8,323 nucleotides of DNA from Clostridiaceae bacterium. GTDB taxonomy: Bacteria; Bacillota; Clostridia; DSM-8532. The notes below the pieces were generated by a model. That model was not told where the DNA came from, made no database searches, and was given only the letters and a program-made list of their open reading frames with translations. The position numbers and the translations under genes are program-made. The stretch covers positions 1-8,323 of the forward strand of contig JAAYGP010000051.1 in assembly GCA_012727625.1 (NCBI GenBank). Direction: 5' to 3'. Of the stretch, positions 1 through 5,747 are shown one piece after another (position 1 is the first letter of the stretch; each line of letters starts with the position of its first letter).

Positions 1-265
1 AAACAGGATTTATGCTGCTGTGTAAATGCTCCATTTCTATATCATATGAAATTCCGGTGGCTGAAAGGTTCCGGGTGAATTGCATATACATCAGCGGCGT
101 TATATAACCAAGACTGCGAACCGAATCCACAAACTTTGTGGTTTCGGTTAAGACAAATACTCTTGAAACATCCTCTTGTCTTGTTAACATATTTTCTACA
201 GGAAAAATGTAGAACAACAGAACAGCAAGAATCAATGCGAATATTTTGCTTAAAGACTCAGACAA
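1..265 (-). CDS. Small membrane-anchored pilus-locus protein, 3' end cut by window
   Basis: The frame opens at a TTG at 265 and stays open to the window edge for 88 codons, so the C-terminus is missing. I chose TTG because the preceding codon is a stop (TGA) and a strong AGGGGG ribosome binding site sits 8 nt upstream. The next in-frame ATG (residue 26) would remove the membrane segment. The product begins MSESLSKIFA, then a hydrophobic helix at about residues 8-22 (LILAVLLFYIF), then a soluble part with VDSVRSLGYITPLMY (about 47-60) and a YDIEMEH segment. A short N-terminus, one helix and an extracytoplasmic tail fit a minor pilin or TadE-like protein. It starts 12 nt after the previous gene and is surely in the same operon. 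Membership of the pilus locus is inferred mainly from position; I cannot name the family. Confidence 0.72.
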   Translation of the reverse strand, partial: MSESLSKIFALILAVLLFYIFPVENMLTRQEDVSRVFVLTETTKFVDSVRSLGYITPLMYMQFTRNLSATGISYDIEMEHLHSSINPV

Positions 266-273
266 TCATCAAA

Positions 274-278
274 CCCCC
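274..278 (-). promoter_or_regulatory. Ribosome binding site deciding the TTG start at 265
   Basis: On the minus strand the run AGGGGG lies 8 nt before the TTG at 265. It shares its first bases with the stop codon TAG (280-278) of the upstream gene, so translation of the two genes is probably coupled. It supports an otherwise weak start codon. Confidence 0.6.
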
Positions 279-655
279 TATCGTTTTATGAATTTTATTG
301 ACTCTGTCTCTCCTGCCGGGGAAAAAACATACTCCACGGCATAAGAAGCTGAAATGTCTATCACGCTGTAATCAAATGAATCGGCATCTGTATGGGCAGG
401 TACATGAACCGAATTGATATAAATATCGGTTTCAGGCCCGTTTCTTATCATACCAGTTATTTCTGCTCCCGATACAATTTTCTCCTCACACGTTTCACTT
501 GTCTGATATACTACACCCTTATCCGTTATCGCCCGATTCACATTGGATAATATATTTTCACAGTTTTCAAAAAGTATGAAAAACAGTGATATAGCAGCTA
601 ATAGCATAACTAAAACAGCCGTGTGGGAAATTAATTTAACCAAATTTTCTTCCAT
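278..655 (-). CDS. Pilin-like protein with one N-terminal membrane helix
   Basis: A 125-residue protein if started at the ATG at 655. An ATG at 661 and a GTG at 664 are also in frame. I prefer 655 because it gives an MEEN start like the paralogue's MENS and has a GGTGAT ribosome binding site 4-6 nt upstream, although that site is weak. Residues 11-29 form a membrane helix (VLVMLLAAISLFFILF), followed by a soluble domain with VSGAEITGMIRNG at 61-73. The protein at 968-1411 has VSGYDVVNALKKF at almost the same position, and both end in an IKF motif followed by a basic or polar tail. I therefore read them as diverged paralogues. There are cysteines at 32 and 56. The role is probably a minor pilin or pseudopilin of the locus (inference); no canonical Flp processing site is evident. 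Confidence 0.75.
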   Translation of the reverse strand: MEENLVKLISHTAVLVMLLAAISLFFILFENCENILSNVNRAITDKGVVYQTSETCEEKIVSGAEITGMIRNGPETDIYINSVHVPAHTDADSFDYSVIDISASYAVEYVFSPAGETESIKFIKR

Positions 656-967
656 TAACATCACCAGACTTATTCAAATTTTAAGTTCCCGGTTCCTTTG
701 AGCGAGCATTGCAAGCTTAATCAGCAGAGCTGAATATACGTTATCATATGTAAATGCGTCTGCGACTTAAGATGAAAGCTCTTCCCAAACTGATTATTGA
801 AATTGAAACACAAATACACAGGCTGGATACAAACAGTCAAACAATGGCAATACTCCTTATGATAACTGAAACTTTAACCCGCCGCCTGAAGCGGCGGGTT
901 ATGTATAAGTCGGGGCTTAATAAATATTTAACGGGATTCAGTACTTTACTTCTTAAACCCTGTCTGA
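656..967. other. 312-bp gap between the two pilin-like genes; no convincing gene
   Basis: The gap holds a GC-rich hairpin (875-901). On the minus strand there is an AAGGAG-like site near 855 and a 30-codon hydrophobic stretch (836-744, containing VSISIISLG and ending in SRRRIYI) that directly follows an in-frame stop. This could be a decayed small membrane protein, but no valid start precedes it. A 75-codon plus-strand frame starting at 754 has no ribosome binding site and I do not accept it. No clear promoter was found. Confidence 0.5.
875..901. repeat. GC-rich perfect hairpin after the pilin-like gene; possible terminator or dispersed palindrome
   Basis: Arms TAACCCGCCGC and GCGGCGGGTTA (11 bp, perfect) flank a 5-nt loop. 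The hairpin is far more GC-rich than its surroundings and begins 67 nt after the stop of the gene ending at 968. In the direction of transcription only AAAGTTT follows, so the U-tract is poor. It may act as a leaky terminator or an mRNA 3' stabiliser that raises the level of the upstream pilin-like mRNA. It could also be a copy of a dispersed palindromic element or an IS200/IS605-type end. The structure is directly visible; the role is inferred. Confidence 0.6.
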
Positions 968-1411
968 CTATTTCTGGGTAAATTTGATTGCTATTATAGT
1001 TCCATTTAAATCTCTTTGAATCTCACTCGTAAATTTTCCGTAGGGATTTATATATTCTATACTTTTTTCATCCATCACATTTTTCATTTCATTAGTGGAA
1101 GCAGTAAGAGAATCACCTGAAACACTGTATATGTACCATTTTCCTCCATTCTTTTTTGTTTCAACATAAATGCCAATATACTCGTTCTTAAACTTTTTCA
1201 ATGCATTAACAACATCATAGCCGCTAACTTCGTTGTCATCATACATGGCATATTGGGATTCACTTAATTCTTCATTAACCTGCCCCAGCTTACCCATTGT
1301 ATCCTTTGCTGCCTGCTGCCCTGAGCGCATTAGCATAAAACCGATTGAAACCACAATCAGAGTAACCACAACTCCGGCTGACATAAGTATTGCTTTTAAT
1401 GAATTTTCCAT
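968..1411 (-). CDS. Pilin-like protein with one N-terminal membrane helix
   Basis: A 147-residue protein starting at an ATG with AAGGAG 9 nt upstream. Residues 7-28 form a membrane helix (AILMSAGVVVTLIVVSIGFM) right after a short MENSLK N-terminus. A mostly polar segment follows, with ELSESQYAMYDDNEVSGYDVV at about 48-68, and then a probably beta-rich C-terminus (KWYIYSVSGD, about 91-100) ending in IKFTQK. This layout fits a small pilin or pseudopilin exposed outside the membrane. The gene at 278-655 looks like its paralogue. It would have been the first gene after the platform protein: without the 424-bp insertion, the platform stop and this ATG are only 18 nt apart. The gene itself is intact, but its supply of read-through transcript now crosses the insertion. 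Pilin function is inferred from architecture and locus. Confidence 0.82.
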   Translation of the reverse strand: MENSLKAILMSAGVVVTLIVVSIGFMLMRSGQQAAKDTMGKLGQVNEELSESQYAMYDDNEVSGYDVVNALKKFKNEYIGIYVETKKNGGKWYIYSVSGDSLTASTNEMKNVMDEKSIEYINPYGKFTSEIQRDLNGTIIAIKFTQK

Positions 1412-1430
1412 AAAAATTTACTCCTTTCAT

Positions 1431-1446
1431 TAAATAACTTGATTTA
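1431..1446. repeat. Direct repeat, left copy (target-site duplication)
   Basis: The sequence taaataacttgattta is repeated exactly at 1871-1886. The two copies bracket the element at 1447-1870, and the match stops at both ends (preceding t versus c, following g versus t). This copy lies in the former leader just upstream of the pilin-like gene's ribosome binding site. Confidence 0.85.
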
Positions 1447-1460
1447 GTTAATTGCTAAAC
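1447..1460. repeat. Left terminal inverted repeat of the insertion
   Basis: GTTAATTGCTAAAC immediately inside the left direct repeat. It matches the inverted right end at 12 of 14 positions. Confidence 0.65.
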
Positions 1461-1466
1461 CCCGAA

Positions 1467-1487
1467 AACCGCTAAAATTCAGCGGTT
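1467..1487 (-). repeat. Subterminal hairpin near the left end of the insertion
   Basis: Arms AACCGCT (1467-1473) and AGCGGTT (1481-1487) pair around a 7-nt loop. Read on the minus strand, the hairpin lies after the element's small ORF and is followed by TTTT within GGTTTTCGGGG. It could be a weak terminator of that ORF or a transposase-recognition structure. Confidence 0.45.
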
Positions 1488-1519
1488 CCGAGTGTATTTT
1501 CTTCTTTAACTCCTCACTT

Positions 1520-1561
1520 ATTTGTGGTAAAATGTAGTTGATGAGTTACATAACCACAAAT
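1520..1561. repeat. Two-step hairpin at the end of the element's ORF
   Basis: Outer arms ATTTGTGGT (1520-1528) and ACCACAAAT (1553-1561), inner arms ATGTA (1532-1536) and TACAT (1547-1551), with small bulges between them. The stop codon of the small ORF (1546-1548) falls inside it. Its role is unknown. Confidence 0.5.
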
Positions 1562-1782
1562 ATGCAAGGAGTTTTCGAGAGTTCTGCGGCTTCAGGAAAG
1601 TCCCCGATGCTTCTAAAATCACGAGGTTTAAGCAGGATTTCGTTGACGACCTGCGGGTCATGTTCGACCATCTCGTCGATTTGTTTTTTCCCCTCGCTAA
1701 GCCCATAATTATGAGCTATTATCTGTGCGCTTTTTTCCGCAGTCCTACTTGGGTTTGTCGCTATTCTGTTTACAATGTTCAT
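1546..1782 (-). CDS. Small hypothetical protein encoded inside the insertion
   Basis: A 78-residue frame starting at an ATG preceded by AGGGGTGG with about 6 nt spacing, a convincing ribosome binding site. The product is soluble and mixed-charge (MNIVNRIATNPSRTAEKSAQ at the start, then a KKQIDEMVEHDPQVV segment) and ends PCIFVVM. I see no membrane helix, no DDE or HUH transposase motif and no clear helix-turn-helix, and I do not recognise the family. It lies wholly within the 424-bp element. It may be passenger cargo, an accessory protein, or the N-terminal remnant of a larger gene lost when the element shrank; the ORF's end inside a hairpin would fit the last option. Whether it is expressed is unknown. 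Confidence 0.4.
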   Translation of the reverse strand: MNIVNRIATNPSRTAEKSAQIIAHNYGLSEGKKQIDEMVEHDPQVVNEILLKPRDFRSIGDFPEAAELSKTPCIFVVM

Positions 1783-1827
1783 GGCCCACCCCTGTTGAAG
1801 CTTGTTTTGACTCTCCTACTCTTATCT

Positions 1828-1863
1828 GCGAAACATTTGTTTATGTTTTTGGAATCGTTTCGC
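1828..1863. repeat. Subterminal hairpin near the right end of the insertion
   Basis: Arms GCGAAAC (1828-1834) and GTTTCGC (1857-1863), with inner arms AAACAT (1831-1836) and ATGTTT (1843-1848) as an alternative pairing. The right arm overlaps the terminal inverted repeat, which is typical of ends recognised by a transposase. This is inferred from layout only. Confidence 0.45.
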
Positions 1864-1870
1864 AATTACC
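1857..1870. repeat. Right terminal inverted repeat of the insertion
   Basis: Read inward on the minus strand it is GGTAATTGCGAAAC, matching the left end at 12 of 14 positions. Its outermost base supplies the G of the TAG stop codon of the platform gene. Confidence 0.65.
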
Positions 1871-3885
1871 TAAATAACTTGATTTATTTCTTCCGTGTAT
1901 CCCATCAGATGGGATACACTAACCAGAATAAAAGGTATTATGAGGTATAATAGAACTGTGGCCCCAAATGGAATAAACGCAATCAATTTTCCCCACATAC
2001 CTTTTTTGTTAACTAAAATTTCGTTGTCCTGTTTTCTTTTTTCCTGGTAATACTCTCTTTCTGTTTTTAATTCGTCAAAAGCATGCTCAATGGTAATTTT
2101 ATCTTCCGCTGACTTAAGATTTTCCACAATTCTTACAAATGGCTTGTATGGCTCATCCTGAATCAACTGTTCCAGGGCGGCAATGTCACCATACTCATAA
2201 TCATTGATGCACTTTGATATGGAGCTTTTAAATATTTCTGCAAATTGCTCCATCCAGTTCAGAACATCTTCCACATTGACCCGTTCTATATGCATTAACA
2301 TAAGAATTATTGAATGAAACTGCATAACTTCGTCTTCCATGTTCATCCTTAAGACGCGTTCCCTGAATTTCAGCATCCACAGGGGGATGTTATAGGCTAT
2401 GGCGGAAAGAACAAGCGCGATTACAAGCTCCCACCATTTAAAGTAATGATAGTTATATGTCTTAAGCTTGTTAAGAACTCTTATTGCTGCAATCCCCGAC
2501 TGGTTACGGCTATAATCACCATCTTCCTCCATGGCCCTTTGAATTTCTTCAAATGTCGGTTCCGTTCCTGCAAAAAGAAGAATATACTTTCTGTCTTTTT
2601 TTATTATTTCAAGCTCTTCTTCAATATTTATCTGATTATCAAATTCCGCAATGTAAAAATTTTTTGAGTAGTTCAGAATATTATGCCTGACTATGCTGTG
2701 AATGTTGAAAAAAACACCTGTTGAAAATATTAATGTTAAAATTGAAAACAGAATCTGCTTTGCATAAAACTGGTTTACGCTGATTTTTGAGCCTGTTTTT
2801 TTAATAAGAATATCATATTTATAGGCCTTGGTATGGTTTCTTTCTATCATCCCGTCTGTTAGATTTTTTAAAACCGGTATTTTCAGCAAATAAGTATATA
2901 GAGTATTGTCCTGCTCTATATATTCAATGCTGCTCTGAAGCCTTAATATTAGCTGGTATGAGACAAAAACCAGCAAAAACAGTATTATAACGGCACAAAA
3001 GCCATAGGCGCCGTTATAATACTCCTTAAGTTCCGGAATATTTGATATGGCCCAGTTTTCCAAAGGCTTTAATGTGAAAATCGGAAAAACCGCGATTGTG
3101 GAAAGGCTTTGAAACAGATATCCCAGCTTCTCCCTTTTTAAAAGCTCCATATTTATTTCCTGTTTAAGATAATTAAGATTGTTAAGATAAATGGATTTAT
3201 CATCCACTGTTTTGTCTCCGAAACGCTGCACAAGATAGCATATGGCCATAAAAGTCTTCATGAACTTATTTGGCGCATTATCGTTGTATTGCTCTACTTT
3301 CTCCTCTACATCTGTTGCAGTCAATATTTCATACATTCGGTTGGCATGGAGTGACATTTCATAATCACATTCTTCAATGCTGTCATATATCGCTTCGTCG
3401 ATCATCCCATGCTCATGGTAATGATGCCTGACATTTACCAGAAAATCTTCAAACTGACGAAGAAGCTTATTCTCAATTCTGTCAACAAGAATTTTTATTA
3501 TCTGATTATGCAGCATATATACTGTAAAAATCGAAATAATAAGATAGTATAAATTACTGATGAAAAATATCAGCGCTATAAAGACCAAAAGTGTTATACC
3601 AACTGTTGTCAATGTAATTTTCATTGTTTTCCGGCTGATAGTCCAATCATCCGATATATCCAGAAGTTCAATGCGTTTTCTTATCCTGAAAATATATTTC
3701 CTTAAAAAAGAATACTTAATTGCTGTAACATAAGCGGAGTATAATAAGTCTTTCCTTCCTTTAAGTTCAACTTTAAGGCTGTCTTTTACCTTAAGTTTTT
3801 TCAGCATTATCCAGGCAATTAATGCACAAGTTAACGCTACAAAAAGAAGAGCAACAAGGACAAGCATGATAACCTTGTCATCCAT
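1870..3885 (-). CDS. Large TadB/TadC-like (T2SF) membrane platform protein, probable fusion
   Basis: A 671-residue protein from an ATG at 3885, with GGAGG 9 nt upstream. A GTG at 3891 is in frame but only 3 nt from that site. Predicted membrane helices lie at about residues 6-28, 91-128 (two), 256-273, 293-314, 375-393, 485-503 and 632-656. Soluble helical regions lie between them: about 129-250 (ENKLLRQFEDFLVNVRHHYH) and about 510-625 (MEDEVMQFHSIILMLMHIER). Each resembles the cytoplasmic part of a type II secretion F (T2SF) domain. TadB and TadC are usually separate proteins of roughly 300 residues, so this length and internal duplication suggest both in one chain. In Tad systems they form the inner-membrane platform driven by the CpaF/TadA ATPase. 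The gene overlaps the ATPase gene by 8 nt. Its stop codon spans the junction with the 424-bp insertion, and the protein is unchanged. The T2SF assignment comes from pattern and context, not a search. Confidence 0.8.
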   Translation of the reverse strand: MDDKVIMLVLVALLFVALTCALIAWIMLKKLKVKDSLKVELKGRKDLLYSAYVTAIKYSFLRKYIFRIRKRIELLDISDDWTISRKTMKITLTTVGITLLVFIALIFFISNLYYLIISIFTVYMLHNQIIKILVDRIENKLLRQFEDFLVNVRHHYHEHGMIDEAIYDSIEECDYEMSLHANRMYEILTATDVEEKVEQYNDNAPNKFMKTFMAICYLVQRFGDKTVDDKSIYLNNLNYLKQEINMELLKREKLGYLFQSLSTIAVFPIFTLKPLENWAISNIPELKEYYNGAYGFCAVIILFLLVFVSYQLILRLQSSIEYIEQDNTLYTYLLKIPVLKNLTDGMIERNHTKAYKYDILIKKTGSKISVNQFYAKQILFSILTLIFSTGVFFNIHSIVRHNILNYSKNFYIAEFDNQINIEEELEIIKKDRKYILLFAGTEPTFEEIQRAMEEDGDYSRNQSGIAAIRVLNKLKTYNYHYFKWWELVIALVLSAIAYNIPLWMLKFRERVLRMNMEDEVMQFHSIILMLMHIERVNVEDVLNWMEQFAEIFKSSISKCINDYEYGDIAALEQLIQDEPYKPFVRIVENLKSAEDKITIEHAFDELKTEREYYQEKRKQDNEILVNKKGMWGKLIAFIPFGATVLLYLIIPFILVSVSHLMGYTEEINQVI
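1871..1886. repeat. Direct repeat, right copy (target-site duplication)
   Basis: An exact copy of the 16 bp at 1431-1446. It encodes the last residues of the platform protein (NQVI) and the first two bases of its stop codon, so this copy is in the original target position. Confidence 0.85.
1895..1919. repeat. Perfect palindrome within the last codons of the platform gene
   Basis: Arms gtgtatcccatc (1895-1906) and gatgggatacac (1908-1919) are perfect complements around a single central base. An RNA hairpin would have about 11 bp and a 3-nt loop. It is coding sequence (VSVSHLMGYT), starts 8 nt beyond the direct repeat, and has no U-tract in the direction of transcription. It may be an RNase-processing or stabilising structure between the platform and pilin-like genes, or part of the insertion target. 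Confidence 0.6.
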
Positions 3886-5737
3886 GATCACTCACCTCCA
3901 TGAAAAAACTGTCAAGGAAAGAATCAAAATCTGAATTCTCTTTCTTGGTAAGATTTCGCCTTATTTCATTGATTTGTTTAATGCTTGGCCGTGATACGGC
4001 TTTGTAAACGCCATTTTCATATTTTACAATGTCCCTTGTTTCAAATATTTTGCGGTCTGTCATACGTGTGAAATATTCTCTTGCCAGCTCAATAAAACCC
4101 GCAAAATCGTCCTTTGCGCTGACAAAGTCGATTTCAGAATATTCCGTGCTTTCCACGGGTATGATTTCTGTTATTCTTTCAATATACCTGTGTCCGGATA
4201 TATCCTTTGCCAGATGTATGTCAAAATTGATAACATCAGCAACCTGTTGCTCCGCTATTTTTTCATTGTTGAAAGCTCCAACCTGAAGAAGATTGTTTCT
4301 AAGGGCTTTAACAAGATCCTCGCTGGTTTTTGCATGGTGGGTAAACAGCGTAAAAAGGCTTGCCACTTGAGACATCTGAATCATCCAGGAACTTACAGGA
4401 GCTGTGGCAACTTCTCCGAGAATATTAACTGTACCGTCCGTTTTCTTCTGTAAATCCAACCCCTCCTGGCCTGATATAGTAGGAGTTTCCCTGAAAGTCA
4501 ATATATTACGCTCGGGATATATTTTCCGAAGATGCAGCTCAAAAGCCATCTCCTGAATTCTGAGTGTAAACGAGGGATTTATATGCTTTATCATAGCCAT
4601 AAGAAGAGTAGTTTTCCCTGCACCCTGAGCTCCCGTGATTGCTGTGACCCTGCACCCTTTAATAAGCCATTTGATAAGGCCTATGGGAATTTCATTGCCT
4701 TCATCCGTTACCAATTCTTCCAGCTCAGCATTTTCAATACTGTCGAATTTTCGTACAAAGAATGCCCAGGACTCGGAAAAAGGTGGCCTTACAACGACAA
4801 CACGGCTCCCGTCCTTCATTTCGTTTACTTTGTAGCCATTACTTTCACTGAGCTGACCGGGATAGTTATAGCGGTATATATTTTTGCATACACGAATCAA
4901 CTCCGCTTCGCTGCCGAATGATAAAAAAGAAAGATGAATTGTTTTTCCTTTAAAAAATATCCACACCGAATCATAGCTGGAGGGTAGCGTGGAAACGGCT
5001 GAAAAATCTGAAGACATATCAATATCTTCATGAAATGTCGATGGAATGCCCGATACTCCTCCTGAAACCCCGTCTATTCTCATATCCCTTATTTCATCAA
5101 TTGCTCCGTGTCCCCTGTATCCCTGATAAGCTCTTTGCGCTATTATATTAAGCTTGTCCTCAAAACTGTTGCGAATATAGCCTTTTTCAGCGTATATCCT
5201 TTCAATGTCAAATGACGTTATGACATAAGACACCCCATCTTCAGTTTCTTTTGGCTTATCCAGGGAATTTTCGCGGATCATAACCTCCAAAGCCCTGTAG
5301 CCATATTTCTTTTTATAATGGTACAGCAGAATTTCAAATTTATCCTGTACGGTTAGTTCCTTTGGATTATTGAAATTAATAATTCTGTTTATATTGGTTT
5401 CGTCAATATGGTATGATTTTACAAGAATATCCTTTATAAAATCCTTAATATAGTTTTTTGAATTAACATCTCCATATGTACAGGTTTTTAAAGCTTTACG
5501 CAGCTGATTTTTGTTGTGCATCCTCTTTTCAAACTCTTCCCTGCTTATGTTCATTTCATAAAGGTTTGTTTTAAGAATTTCATTAAAAGCATTCCTTATA
5601 AAGGAAATTATATTCTCTATGTAAAACATGTCTTCTTCAGGCTGAATATGGCGTATCGCGGCCTGGCTGTGCCTTACATAGAAAAAAACTGAAACTGTGG
5701 TTATTCCTATAATTAAAATAATAAGAATTTCGTTCAT
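3878..5737 (-). CDS. cpaF: CpaF/TadA-like secretion ATPase with an N-terminal membrane anchor
   Basis: A 619-residue protein from the ATG at 5737, chosen because GAGGT lies 6 nt upstream; an in-frame TTG at 5749 sits before that site. The C-terminal half carries the type II/IV secretion ATPase core. Walker A GAQGAGKTT is at about 369-377. A Walker B-like segment with VNILGEVATA is at about 437-446. A histidine box, LFTHHAKT, at about 464-471 is followed by LVKALRNNL, as in CpaF/TadA. The N-terminal domain includes a glycine-rich GHGAIDEI...IDGVSGGVSG stretch (about 209-229). In Tad systems this hexameric ATPase drives pilus assembly through TadB/TadC, which is the very next gene here. Residues 2-21 form a hydrophobic helix (MNEILIILIIGITTVSVFFY) that ordinary soluble CpaF proteins lack. 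The usual Arg-Gly after GEV is replaced by ATA. Family assignment is strong; the anchor's role is unknown. Confidence 0.92.
   Translation of the reverse strand: MNEILIILIIGITTVSVFFYVRHSQAAIRHIQPEEDMFYIENIISFIRNAFNEILKTNLYEMNISREEFEKRMHNKNQLRKALKTCTYGDVNSKNYIKDFIKDILVKSYHIDETNINRIINFNNPKELTVQDKFEILLYHYKKKYGYRALEVMIRENSLDKPKETEDGVSYVITSFDIERIYAEKGYIRNSFEDKLNIIAQRAYQGYRGHGAIDEIRDMRIDGVSGGVSGIPSTFHEDIDMSSDFSAVSTLPSSYDSVWIFFKGKTIHLSFLSFGSEAELIRVCKNIYRYNYPGQLSESNGYKVNEMKDGSRVVVVRPPFSESWAFFVRKFDSIENAELEELVTDEGNEIPIGLIKWLIKGCRVTAITGAQGAGKTTLLMAMIKHINPSFTLRIQEMAFELHLRKIYPERNILTFRETPTISGQEGLDLQKKTDGTVNILGEVATAPVSSWMIQMSQVASLFTLFTHHAKTSEDLVKALRNNLLQVGAFNNEKIAEQQVADVINFDIHLAKDISGHRYIERITEIIPVESTEYSEIDFVSAKDDFAGFIELAREYFTRMTDRKIFETRDIVKYENGVYKAVSRPSIKQINEIRRNLTKKENSDFDSFLDSFFMEVSDHG
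3895..3899 (-). promoter_or_regulatory. Ribosome binding site deciding the platform start
   Basis: GGAGG lies 9 nt before the ATG at 3885 and inside the last codons of the ATPase gene. The alternative GTG at 3891 would leave only 3 nt. This supports the ATG and translational coupling. Confidence 0.7.
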
Positions 5738-5742
5738 TTTAT

Positions 5743-5747
5743 ACCTC
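5743..5747 (-). promoter_or_regulatory. Ribosome binding site deciding the ATPase start
   Basis: GAGGT overlaps the TGA stop (5748-5746) of the TadZ-like gene and lies 6 nt before the ATG at 5737. It rules out the upstream TTG at 5749 as the main start. Confidence 0.65.

Larger units (their letters stand above)
1447..1870 (-). mobile_element. 424-bp MITE-like or non-autonomous insertion with a 16-bp target duplication
   Basis: The stretch is bounded by an exact 16-bp direct repeat. Its ends are imperfect inverted repeats: GTTAATTGCTAAAC at the left against GGTAATTGCGAAAC read inward from the right, 12 of 14 matching. Each end also has a subterminal hairpin (1467-1487 and 1828-1863), and a third hairpin sits at 1520-1561. 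The only ORF of note is a 78-codon minus-strand frame with a good ribosome binding site and no recognisable transposase motif. Removing the element plus one repeat copy rejoins the platform and pilin-like genes at operon spacing. I therefore infer a non-autonomous element mobilised in trans. Target duplications of this length are uncommon; from memory, long variable ones are reported for IS1182- and IS1634-type elements, but I cannot assign a family. Orientation is given by the internal ORF. Confidence 0.75.

Noticed and set aside
754..981. 75-codon plus-strand ORF
   Set aside because: No ribosome binding site, runs through the GC hairpin and into the 3' end of the opposite gene, and has no recognisable motif. 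It is against the direction of every real gene.
1467..1487. Strong intrinsic terminator at the left end of the element
   Set aside because: The stem is only 7 bp with a 4-T run followed by CGGGG; too weak to call as a terminator, so it is listed only as a hairpin.
1518..1706. 62-codon minus-strand ORF within the element
   Set aside because: It is a shadow of the 78-codon frame, which has the better ribosome binding site.
1660..1950. 96-codon plus-strand ORF crossing the element's right end
   Set aside because: It spans the insertion junction into the platform gene in antisense, so it cannot be an old gene of either, and it has no start signal.
3886..3891. GTG start for the platform protein at 3891
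   Set aside because: It is only 3 nt from GGAGG; the ATG at 3885 has 9 nt.
4532..4921. 129-codon plus-strand ORF antisense to the ATPase
   Set aside because: It lies over the Walker A region of a clear gene, and is an antisense shadow without supporting signals.
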